Assembly (NCBI GenBank): GCA_009843585.1
Contig: VYDC01000153.1
Coordinates: forward strand, 10,944-28,990
Length of the DNA: 18,047 bases
Reading direction: 5' to 3'
Source of the DNA: Chloroflexota bacterium
GTDB taxonomy: Bacteria; Chloroflexota; Dehalococcoidia; UBA2979
The notes beneath the pieces are model-generated. The model searched no databases and was not told where the DNA came from. It saw only the letters and a program-made list of their open reading frames with translations. Positions 7,937-13,548 of the stretch are shown piece by piece; position 1 is the first letter of the stretch; each line of letters begins with the position of its first letter. The position numbers and the translations under genes were made by a program.

Positions 7937-8193
7937 TCGATCGGAAAGAGGGGCGTCACCTCGACCACCTCGTCCGGCGGAGGGATGCCGACACCGGCGT
8001 GCGCGCGGTAGACGGCATCCGCGTCGGGCGCGCGGTTCAGGCAGTACACGCCGCGCTCGACGCCGAAGAGGATGTTGAGCCAAAGCACGCCGTGCTCGTC
8101 CTCCTCGCCACGGTCGCGCCGCCCGAGCAGCTCGTTGCGCTGCGGGATCGGGACCCGCGTGAGATCGCGGTGGATGTCGAGGAAGCGCGGCAC
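7933..8193 (-). CDS. DUF4242-like small protein (possible nickel-binding ferredoxin-like fold)
   Basis: 86 residues from a GTG start at 8193, preceded by GGGAGGGA about 10 bases upstream. The sequence begins MPRFLDIHRDL, and the second half has VYCLNRAPDADAVYRAHAG, which resembles DUF4242 proteins (small cytosolic alpha/beta ferredoxin-like folds; a Streptomyces member binds nickel). Cys and His residues that could bind metal are present. The frame is open upstream to an ATG at 8403, but that extension is Arg/Gly-rich and would overlap the SBP ribosome-binding site, so I reject it. The gene converges on and overlaps the stop of the NDT gene. Function is not established for the family. Confidence 0.72.
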   Translation of the reverse strand: MPRFLDIHRDLTRVPIPQRNELLGRRDRGEEDEHGVLWLNILFGVERGVYCLNRAPDADAVYRAHAGVGIPPPDEVVEVTPLFPID

Positions 8194-8292
8194 CGGGCGT
8201 CGTCCCTCCCGCCTCGCGGTTGCTCGGGAGCCTAGCAGCGCGATGGGGCGCCGGGGCTGCACGCCGCCGGTCGTCCCGCGGCCCGAGAGCCG

Positions 8293-8315
8293 GAGGGCGG
8301 GCCACCTCCGCCCTC
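8293..8315. repeat. Perfect 8-bp inverted repeat upstream of the SBP promoter
   Basis: GAGGGCGG (8293-8300) and CCGCCCTC (8308-8315) form perfect arms around a 7-base loop. It lies 16 bases upstream of a TTGACA box and about 100 bases upstream of the DUF4242-like start. It could be an operator for either divergent gene. Confidence 0.4.
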
Positions 8316-8330
8316 GCGGCCGCCGCCCGA

Positions 8331-8359
8331 TTGACAAGCGGCTCGCGGCGGTGTCTCGT
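8331..8359 (+). promoter_or_regulatory. Candidate housekeeping promoter for the substrate-binding protein gene
   Basis: A perfect -35 hexamer TTGACA (8331-8336) is followed after a 17-base spacer by TCTCGT (8354-8359), a weak -10 with three of six consensus bases. Transcription would start near 8366, leaving a leader of about 35 bases. The strong ribosome-binding site GGAGGAG (8388-8394) lies 7 bases before the ATG at 8402. Confidence 0.5.
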
Positions 8360-8401
8360 CCGCCGTGAACGCCGCCTCGCGGCCGGTGGAGGAGAACGTC
8401 C

Positions 8402-9928
8402 ATGTGCGCCTCGTCGAAGCACGTCGTCTGGCCCGTGAGTGACTGGGGCGTGCGAGTGGGCTGGGACGCCGATCAGTCGCCCCCGCGGGCGCAGTACCAC
8501 ACGATCCACGTCCCCTACGAGCCCCTGACCACGCCGCGCATCCGTCTCGACGAGGAGGGGATCCGCTACCCGGACGCCGTTGATCTCCAGCCACGCCTCG
8601 CCGTCTCGTGGGAGCCCGACGACGGTTACCGGAGCTGGACGGTCACGCTCAGGGAGGGCGTCCTGAGCCACGCGGGGAACGAGCTCCGCGCCGAGGACGT
8701 GAAGTGGAGCTGGCAGCGCACCTACGCGCTCCGGGGGGTCGGCCTCTGGCGCTCCCGGCGCATCGGCGGCCTCGACAACGCCGAGACCGACGTCGACGTG
8801 CTCGACGAGCGGCGCGTGCGCTTCCGCCTCGTCGGCCCGAACCCGCAGTTCCCGGCCTACCTGGTCTTCGCGACGTCGAACATCGTCGACTCAACCGAGG
8901 CGCGGCGGCACGCGACCGACGAGGACCCCTGGGCCTCGGGGTGGCTGAGCGACAACGTCGCCGGCTTCGGGCAGTTCCGGCTCCTCCGCCAGGGCGACGA
9001 CGCGCTGGAGTTCCAGGCGCGGGACGACCACTGGATGGGCAAGCCGGGCATCGACTCCCTCACGCATGTCGCCGTGCCCGACCGCGAGAGCGGGCTGCGC
9101 ATGCTCCACCGGGGCGACGTGAACTTCGCGCCGGGCCTCTACCCGGAGGAGCTCTCCCGTTTCGAGGGGCGGCGGGACTTCACGACGCACCGCGTCCGCG
9201 CGAACCACTCGACGCTCGAGTTCAACTGGCTCGAGCCGCCCTTCGACGACCGGAACGTGCGCCACGCGGTCCGCGCCGCGCTCCCCTACGAGCGCATCCT
9301 GCGTCAGGTCTACCACGGCTACGCCCGCCCCAACGTGAGCCCCATCTGCTCGACCTCGGAGTTCCACGATCCGAGCCTCTGGGAGCCGGCGACCGATCTG
9401 GAGAGGGCGCGGGCACTGATGAGGGAGAGCTCGTACCCCGACGGCTTCGAGACCGAGCTCTGGATCCGGGAGACGTACGAGTCGCTGCGCCTCGCGTCCA
9501 TCGTGCAGGAGGCGCTGGCGGAGATCGGCATCCGCGTCCAGACCCGCGTCGACATGCCGCGGCGCTTCGGCGCGATCTACCCGATGTGGTTCCGCGAGGA
9601 GTGCGGGCACGCGCTCTACGAGCCGATGTACGACCTCGGCCACGACTACGACCCGGCCCGCGGCGCCTTCGGTGGGCAGGTCATCCGCAACGAGCGCTGG
9701 ACGGAGCCGCGCAAGGCGATACGCCTCGCCGACGCCGCGGAGCAGCCGCGCCTCTACCGCGAGATCCAGCGCGAGATCCTGGACTTCGCGCCGTGCGTGC
9801 ACATCGCGGAGATCGACACCGGCTGGGCGCTGCGCGCCGACGTCGACCCGTGGGCCCTCGACCCGGCGTTCCTGAGCGCGAGCACGACGGTCTGGTCGGC
9901 GCACCGCCAGATCATGGGGTGGTGGTAG
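8402..9928 (+). CDS. ABC-type oligopeptide-like substrate-binding protein (SBP_bac_5 family) without signal peptide
   Basis: 508 residues covering the full fold of family 5 solute-binding proteins (DppA/OppA type), which normally deliver peptides, nickel or sugars to an ABC importer. Typical segments are LAVSWEPDDGYRSWTVTLREG (split about residues 66-86), AEDVKWSWQR, the mid-protein FNWLEPPFDDRNVRHAVRAA and the domain-return region LERARALMRE...GFETELW. The start is well supported by GGAGGAG seven bases upstream, yet residues 1-30 (MCASSKHVVWPVSDW and on) have no hydrophobic stretch or lipobox. The protein as encoded would therefore stay in the cytosol. No permease or ATPase gene is adjacent. 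It may be a repurposed binding protein or partner of distant transporter genes. Confidence 0.86.
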   Translation: MCASSKHVVWPVSDWGVRVGWDADQSPPRAQYHTIHVPYEPLTTPRIRLDEEGIRYPDAVDLQPRLAVSWEPDDGYRSWTVTLREGVLSHAGNELRAEDVKWSWQRTYALRGVGLWRSRRIGGLDNAETDVDVLDERRVRFRLVGPNPQFPAYLVFATSNIVDSTEARRHATDEDPWASGWLSDNVAGFGQFRLLRQGDDALEFQARDDHWMGKPGIDSLTHVAVPDRESGLRMLHRGDVNFAPGLYPEELSRFEGRRDFTTHRVRANHSTLEFNWLEPPFDDRNVRHAVRAALPYERILRQVYHGYARPNVSPICSTSEFHDPSLWEPATDLERARALMRESSYPDGFETELWIRETYESLRLASIVQEALAEIGIRVQTRVDMPRRFGAIYPMWFREECGHALYEPMYDLGHDYDPARGAFGGQVIRNERWTEPRKAIRLADAAEQPRLYREIQREILDFAPCVHIAEIDTGWALRADVDPWALDPAFLSASTTVWSAHRQIMGWW

Positions 9929-9947
9929 GAAGCGGTCGCGCCCCGAC

Positions 9948-9983
9948 CCCGGAGGACGCCGCCGCGCTCGCGGCCACTCCGGG
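9948..9983 (+). terminator. Hairpin downstream of the SBP gene, possible terminator
   Basis: The outer arms CCCGGAG (9948-9954) and CTCCGGG (9977-9983) enclose an inner GCCGC/GCGGC stem (9961-9974). The structure starts 20 bases after the SBP stop. No T-tract follows. The rest of 9929-10034 shows nothing further until the ribosome-binding site of the next gene. Confidence 0.4.
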
Positions 9984-10034
9984 CGCCAGGCGCAGGTCCT
10001 CGCCGCCGCCGCCCGCGGTCGGGATGGAGGCGCC

Positions 10035-10217
10035 ATGAGCGGCCGTAGGATCCGGAAGGCAGCACACGTGCTGCTCTTCGTGGTGGCGGCCGTCGTCTTC
10101 TACATCGGGCTGGGCGTGGGTCTTCAGTACGATCCGAACCTGGGCACGCTGCTGTGGGCGGCATCCGGGGCGATCGTCGTCCTCAACATGCTGTGGATGC
10201 GGCGTCGGGGCGGGTGA
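10035..10217 (+). CDS. Small two-helix membrane protein, unknown function
   Basis: 60 residues from an ATG with GGAGG about 6 bases upstream. Residues 10-30 (VLLFVVAAVVFYIGLGVGLQ) and 38-54 (LLWAASGAIVVLNMLWM) are hydrophobic helices joined by a short polar loop (YDPNLG). The protein starts with Arg/Lys and ends MRRRGG, giving positive ends on both sides of a hairpin topology with both termini inside. I do not recognise a family. The gene sits 130 bases upstream of the cis-prenyltransferase on the same strand, which might mean a joint role at the membrane, but a perfect hairpin separates them. Confidence 0.72.
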   Translation: MSGRRIRKAAHVLLFVVAAVVFYIGLGVGLQYDPNLGTLLWAASGAIVVLNMLWMRRRGG

Positions 10218-10233
10218 CCCGAGCGCGGTAGCG

Positions 10234-10265
10234 CCCCCGACCGCGGACGTGTCTCCGGTCGGGGG
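10234..10265 (+). terminator. Perfect 10-bp hairpin between the microprotein and cis-prenyltransferase genes
   Basis: CCCCCGACCG (10234-10243) and CGGTCGGGGG (10256-10265) are perfect inverted arms around a 12-base loop. The hairpin begins 17 bases after the microprotein stop and ends 82 bases before the downstream start. There is no clean T-run after it. It could be a terminator or an attenuator-like leader structure for the prenyltransferase gene. Confidence 0.5.
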
Positions 10266-10347
10266 TCTGGATCGAGAGTCGCGGTCGGGTGACCCCGCGG
10301 CGGCGGGATCGGCCGGCGGCACGCCCGCCGCCGGCGGGGGGAGACGC

Positions 10348-11133
10348 ATGCTCGGGACGGTGCTCGGTCTCGTCTACCGCTACTACGAGCGGCGGCTCGA
10401 GGCGGACGTGCGCCGGGGGGCGATCCCCCGCCACGTCGGCATCCTCCCCGACGGCAACCGGCGCTTCGCGCGGACCTCCGGCCTCCAGCGGGTCGGCGAC
10501 GGCCACCGGGAGGGCGCCGACAACGTGGCGCGCCTCCTGGGCTGGTGCGACGAGCTGGGCATCCCCGTCGTCACGATCTGGGTGCTCTCGACGGAGAACC
10601 TCCAGCGGCCCCCGGCGGAGCTCGACGCCATCTTCGAGATCGTGGAGGAGCGGGTCGACGATCTCGCCCGGCGGCAGCGCCGGGCGTCGCTGCCGCGGCG
10701 CATCCGCGCGGTCGGCCGCCGGGATCTGCTTCCCGCCTCCACGGTCGCGGCCATCGAGCGCGTCGAGCGGCTGACCGCCGGGAACGCCGAGGGCGATCTG
10801 CTCGTCGGCGTCGGGTACGGCGGGCGCGACGAGATCGTGGACGCGGTGCGGCGCATGATCGTCGACCACGTGGAGCGCGGCGACTCCCTCGATCGCGTCG
10901 CGACGGAGCTCGACGCCGAGGGAATAGCCCGCTACCTCTACGCGCCGGACGTCCCCGACCCCGACCTCGTCATCCGCACCTCCGGGGAGCTGCGGCTCTC
11001 GGGCTTCATGCTCTGGCAGAGCGCGTACAGCGAGTACTACTTCTGCGACGCCTTCTGGCCCGCCTTCCGCCGCATCGACTTCCTGCGCGCGATCCGCTCC
11101 TACGCCCACCGCCAGCGCCGGCTCGGCCGCTGA
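10348..11133 (+). CDS. Cis-prenyltransferase, undecaprenyl diphosphate synthase (UppS) family
   Basis: 261 residues, normal for the family that condenses isopentenyl diphosphate in Z configuration to make undecaprenyl or shorter Z-prenyl diphosphates for cell-wall carrier lipids. The catalytic loop is HVGILPDGNRRFA (29-41, Asp35 being the Mg-binding residue). STENLQRP (81-88) and the long C-terminal signature RTSGELRLSGF with SEYYF (210-232) are intact. The ATG at 10348 follows GGGGGGAGA and leaves the expected N-terminus. The frame is open from 10249 but that stretch is Gly/Ala low complexity and includes the hairpin. The Leu-Pro before DGN and the Arg after it resemble actinobacterial-type homologues, some of which make short chains, so product length is open. 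It acts at the cytosolic membrane face. Confidence 0.92.
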   Translation: MLGTVLGLVYRYYERRLEADVRRGAIPRHVGILPDGNRRFARTSGLQRVGDGHREGADNVARLLGWCDELGIPVVTIWVLSTENLQRPPAELDAIFEIVEERVDDLARRQRRASLPRRIRAVGRRDLLPASTVAAIERVERLTAGNAEGDLLVGVGYGGRDEIVDAVRRMIVDHVERGDSLDRVATELDAEGIARYLYAPDVPDPDLVIRTSGELRLSGFMLWQSAYSEYYFCDAFWPAFRRIDFLRAIRSYAHRQRRLGR

Positions 11134-11158
11134 GCGCGGCCGCCGCCGGGCCCGGGGC

Positions 11159-11641
11159 TCAGACCTCCGCCCACGGCGCGCGCGTCGTCTTCGGGAGCCG
11201 CTCCTCGATCTCGCGCCCGGCGGCATCGAGCTCGGAGGGGGTCAGCGTCTCCTGCAGCGCCTCGAAGAGATCGCGCTCCTCCCAGCGGATGTGCGCCCGC
11301 AGCGTCTCGCCGAAGGCCGCGAGCGCCTCCCGACGCTCGCCGTCGCCCCCCGCGTCCCGCATCCGCGCGACCAGCGCCTCCATCGCGAGGTGGTCGCGCT
11401 GCAGGCGCGTGACGCGCCCGTCCTCGGGCGAGGTGTGGCGGAGCAGGCGGGCGAGCAGGCACTCCGTCTCGGCGTGGAAGTGCGGCAGCAGCCCGCGCGC
11501 CCAGAAGCGCACGAGGTCGGCGTAGAGCCCGGCGAGCGCCTGACCGTCCGCTCCGGGTAGCTCGCGCTCGAGCCGGAGCGCGAACACCAGCCCGTGGTGG
11601 TGCTCCTCCGACAGCCGCACCAGTCGCGGGTCGCGCCTCAT
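11159..11641 (-). CDS. Hemerythrin-like (HHE) domain protein
   Basis: 160 residues forming a four-helix bundle of the hemerythrin/HHE type, which binds a di-iron centre and may handle oxygen, NO or iron. Ligand motifs occur in order: HHHG (14-17), HFHAETE (54-60, with the HxxxE pair His56 and Glu60), DHLAME (83-88, His84) and HIRWEERDLF (117-126, His117 with Glu121). The ATG at 11641 has AAGGG about 10 bases upstream. It is cytosolic, with no fused domain. It converges with the cis-prenyltransferase gene, leaving 25 bases between stops. The 127 bases upstream contain its promoter and the end of the vapC region. Confidence 0.88.
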   Translation of the reverse strand: MRRDPRLVRLSEEHHHGLVFALRLERELPGADGQALAGLYADLVRFWARGLLPHFHAETECLLARLLRHTSPEDGRVTRLQRDHLAMEALVARMRDAGGDGERREALAAFGETLRAHIRWEERDLFEALQETLTPSELDAAGREIEERLPKTTRAPWAEV

Positions 11642-11735
11642 GGGATGGTGTCCCTTCGCACGGGAGCGCGCGGGCGGCGTCGCGCGCCGGCGCGCCCCCT
11701 GGCTCGCCCCCGGATGGTACGACCGTGACCACGCC

Positions 11736-11753
11736 CGGCCGCGCCTGCGGCCG
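11736..11753 (-). terminator. 7-bp hairpin downstream of vapC, possible terminator
   Basis: CGGCCGC (11736-11742) and GCGGCCG (11747-11753) pair around a 4-base loop, 15 bases past the vapC stop on the minus strand. It could end the vapBC transcript or a longer dnaE2-recombinase-vapBC one. No T-run is present. Confidence 0.4.
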
Positions 11754-11768
11754 CCGGGACCTGCCGGG

Positions 11769-12164
11769 CTACGGCGGCGTCACGAAGGCGCAGCGAGTCT
11801 GCTGCGCGCGCGCGAGCCGGCGATCGAGCGTCGCGACGGGCGCATCGAGCGATTCGGCGAGCGCGATATACCAGGCGTCGTAGCTGGTGACGTGCGCACG
11901 CAGCTCCCAGATGCGCTCGACGAACGGCTCGTACGCGAAGAGAGCGGTGCGCAGCTTGAGCAGATCGGCGTGCGCGAGCGCCGCCGTGTCGGAGGAGACC
12001 TCACCCGAGAGGTCGGCGCGCCGCAGGATGTTGGCGGCCTCGGCCGGCATCAGGTGCGGGGCGGCGATCTGGTCGGAGGCAAGCACCGCCTCCGCCCACG
12101 AGCCGGCGGGACCGCCGTCGATCAGCGCTGCGACGACCACGGAGGCGTCGACGACCAGCGTCAC
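11769..12164 (-). CDS. vapC: VapC-type PIN-domain toxin ribonuclease
   Basis: 131 residues, the standard size of VapC toxins, Mg-dependent endoribonucleases that cleave tRNA, rRNA or mRNA when freed from their antitoxin. The PIN acidic residues are all in place: Asp6 in VVDAS, Glu42 in MPAEAAN, Asp96 in SYDAWYIALAE and Asp114 in TLDRRL. The gene appears intact and likely active. It starts with a GTG whose TG forms the beginning of the antitoxin's TGA stop (GTGA, 4-base overlap), the usual translational coupling of vapBC operons. Confidence 0.92.
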   Translation of the reverse strand: MTLVVDASVVVAALIDGGPAGSWAEAVLASDQIAAPHLMPAEAANILRRADLSGEVSSDTAALAHADLLKLRTALFAYEPFVERIWELRAHVTSYDAWYIALAESLDAPVATLDRRLARAQQTRCAFVTPP

Positions 12165-12397
12165 CGGCGGTCGGCATCCCGGAGGGCGAGGATCCTCTCG
12201 GCCGGGAGCCGCGTGCCGGCATGCCGCTTCCGCTCGCGGATGCCGGCGAGGAGGGACGGCGGATCGGGCCGCCGTGCGAGTTCGACCAGCTCTGAGCGCA
12301 GGTACTCCTGGAGTGAGCGCCCGGAGCGCGCCGCCCGGGCGGCGAGTTCGTCGCGCGTCTCGTCCGGGACGTGACGGATGGTGATGGAGACGGTCAT
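12161..12397 (-). CDS. vapB: VapB/FitA-type ribbon-helix-helix antitoxin
   Basis: 78 residues. The N-terminus (SITIRHVPDETRDEL, then SGRSLQEYLRSELVELA) is a ribbon-helix-helix DNA-binding domain of the FitA-like kind. The Pro/Arg-rich C-terminal tail (PDPPSLLAGIRERK) would wrap the toxin's active site. It is encoded first and overlaps vapC by four bases. The ATG at 12397 lies inside an AT-rich repeat cluster that is probably its own operator. There is hardly any room for a ribosome-binding site, so the message may be leaderless or nearly so. Confidence 0.9.
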   Translation of the reverse strand: MTVSITIRHVPDETRDELAARAARSGRSLQEYLRSELVELARRPDPPSLLAGIRERKRHAGTRLPAERILALRDADRR

Positions 12398-12436
12398 GCA
12401 GCTATAGTGCTGCTATTAGCGGCATAATGCAACTAT
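12397..12436 (-). promoter_or_regulatory. AT-rich promoter/operator of vapBC with three TGCnnCTAT repeats
   Basis: In a GC-rich window this 40-base stretch is clearly AT-rich. On the plus strand it carries TGCAGCTAT (12397-12405), TGCTGCTAT (12408-12416) and TGCAACTAT (12428-12436), direct repeats of TGC-N2-CTAT. The first also forms a short inverted repeat, GCAGC/GCTGC (12398-12413). On the minus strand, TAATAG and TATAGC could serve as -10 elements. Ribbon-helix-helix antitoxins bind such repeats to repress their own operon. The site also lies directly after the recombinase stop. Confidence 0.6.
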
Positions 12437-12447
12437 CCGGCGCTCCG

Positions 12448-13548
12448 TCATCGCAGCGCCGAGGCGACGCGCGACGCCGCCTCGTGCTGCATCCCCGGCA
12501 GCACATGCGCGTAGATCGCGTAGGTGATCGCCGAGCTGGCGTGCCCGAGCTGCGCGCTGATGCTGGTGATCGGCACGCCCTGCATCGCCATGAGCGAGGC
12601 GCAGGTATGTCGCAGCGTGTGGAAGGTGACGCTCTCGATCCCGGCCCCGAGCGCGAGCGCCTGGAACGCCCGTCGCATGTTGCTGGGACGCCAGTGCGTC
12701 CCGATGCCCGAGGGGAAGACGAGGTCGTGCTCCCTCCAGCGCGCGCCGAGCCGGAGGCGTCGCACGCCCTGCTCGACCCGATGCTGGCGGAGGACCCCGA
12801 CCGCCTCCGCGGAGAGGGCGACGGCGCGCCGCGAGCGGTGTGTCTTGGGCTCCATCTCGACGATGCCGCGCCCCGAGAACTCGCGGATCGTGCGCCGGAC
12901 GCGTAGCTCGCGGCTCGGCAGGTCGACGTCGGCCCAGCGCAGGGCGAGCAGCTCCCCGCGCCGCGCGCCCGTCTCGAGCGCGGTGTAGAGGAGCGGGTGC
13001 ATCGGGGTGCCGGCGGCGGCGGCGAGCAGTCGCCGAGCCTCGTCCACGCTCAGGACGCGCATCTCGCGCCGGCTCCTCGCCGGCGGCCGCACCGCCCGCG
13101 CGGGGTTCTCCGTCATCAGGCCGAGCTCGGTGGCGGTCTCGAAGGCGGAGAGGAGCTCGCGGTGCAGGCGGCGCACCGTGGTCGGCGAGCGGCCCGACTG
13201 AAGCAGGCGCGTCAGCAGCGCGTCGATGTCGACGGGCCGGACGTCGCCCAGCCTCCGCCCGCCGAGGGCGGGCGTGAAGTGGAGTGCGACGTCCCGGCGG
13301 TAGAGGTCGAGGGTGGACTCCTTCACGCGCAGCGCCTGTCGCCGGAGCCAGGCCTCGAGGTAGGTCGCGACCAGAGGACCGGCCTGCGTGTCGTGCGACG
13401 CCTCCTGCCCCGGGGGCAACATCGCGTAGGCCCGCGGCACTCGCCGCCGGCGGGCATCGTGGACGGCGGTTCCTCGGTCACGGCGGTCGGCCGGCGTCCG
13501 CACGGCCGGGCGTTGTGGTCGCCTCTCGTCCGTCGCGGCGGCGCGCAT
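12448..13548 (-). CDS. Tyrosine recombinase (phage-integrase family)
   Basis: Site-specific recombinase with a SAM-like core-binding domain (VATYLEAWLRR on to about residue 145) and a C-terminal catalytic domain. Catalytic residues are visible: Arg in TGARRGELLAL, the HTLRH box (HxxR), GHASSAITY and the Tyr of IYAHVLPG. The nucleophile and its context are intact. From ATG 13548 it has 366 residues. That ATG directly follows the dnaE2 TGA (TGAATG), but the first ~42 residues are Arg-rich low complexity. ATG 13422 (324 residues) is the likelier domain start, though neither has a good ribosome-binding site. No excisionase, tRNA gene or attachment repeat is seen nearby. It could be an orphan chromosomal recombinase or the remnant of a small integrated element that includes vapBC. 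Confidence 0.9.
   Translation of the reverse strand: MRAAATDERRPQRPAVRTPADRRDRGTAVHDARRRRVPRAYAMLPPGQEASHDTQAGPLVATYLEAWLRRQALRVKESTLDLYRRDVALHFTPALGGRRLGDVRPVDIDALLTRLLQSGRSPTTVRRLHRELLSAFETATELGLMTENPARAVRPPARSRREMRVLSVDEARRLLAAAAGTPMHPLLYTALETGARRGELLALRWADVDLPSRELRVRRTIREFSGRGIVEMEPKTHRSRRAVALSAEAVGVLRQHRVEQGVRRLRLGARWREHDLVFPSGIGTHWRPSNMRRAFQALALGAGIESVTFHTLRHTCASLMAMQGVPITSISAQLGHASSAITYAIYAHVLPGMQHEAASRVASALR

Noticed and set aside
8194..8403. N-terminal extension of the DUF4242-like protein
   Set aside because: The extension is Arg/Gly-rich, contains the divergent promoter and ribosome-binding site of the SBP gene, and GTG 8193 has its own ribosome-binding site.
8608..10038. 476-codon plus-strand frame inside the SBP gene
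   Set aside because: It is an alternative frame of the SBP coding sequence with Arg/Pro/Gly-rich translation.
11642..13548. Whole recombinase-vapBC block as a defined integrated element
   Set aside because: No flanking direct repeats, tRNA gene or change in base composition could be identified by eye, so element boundaries cannot be supported.
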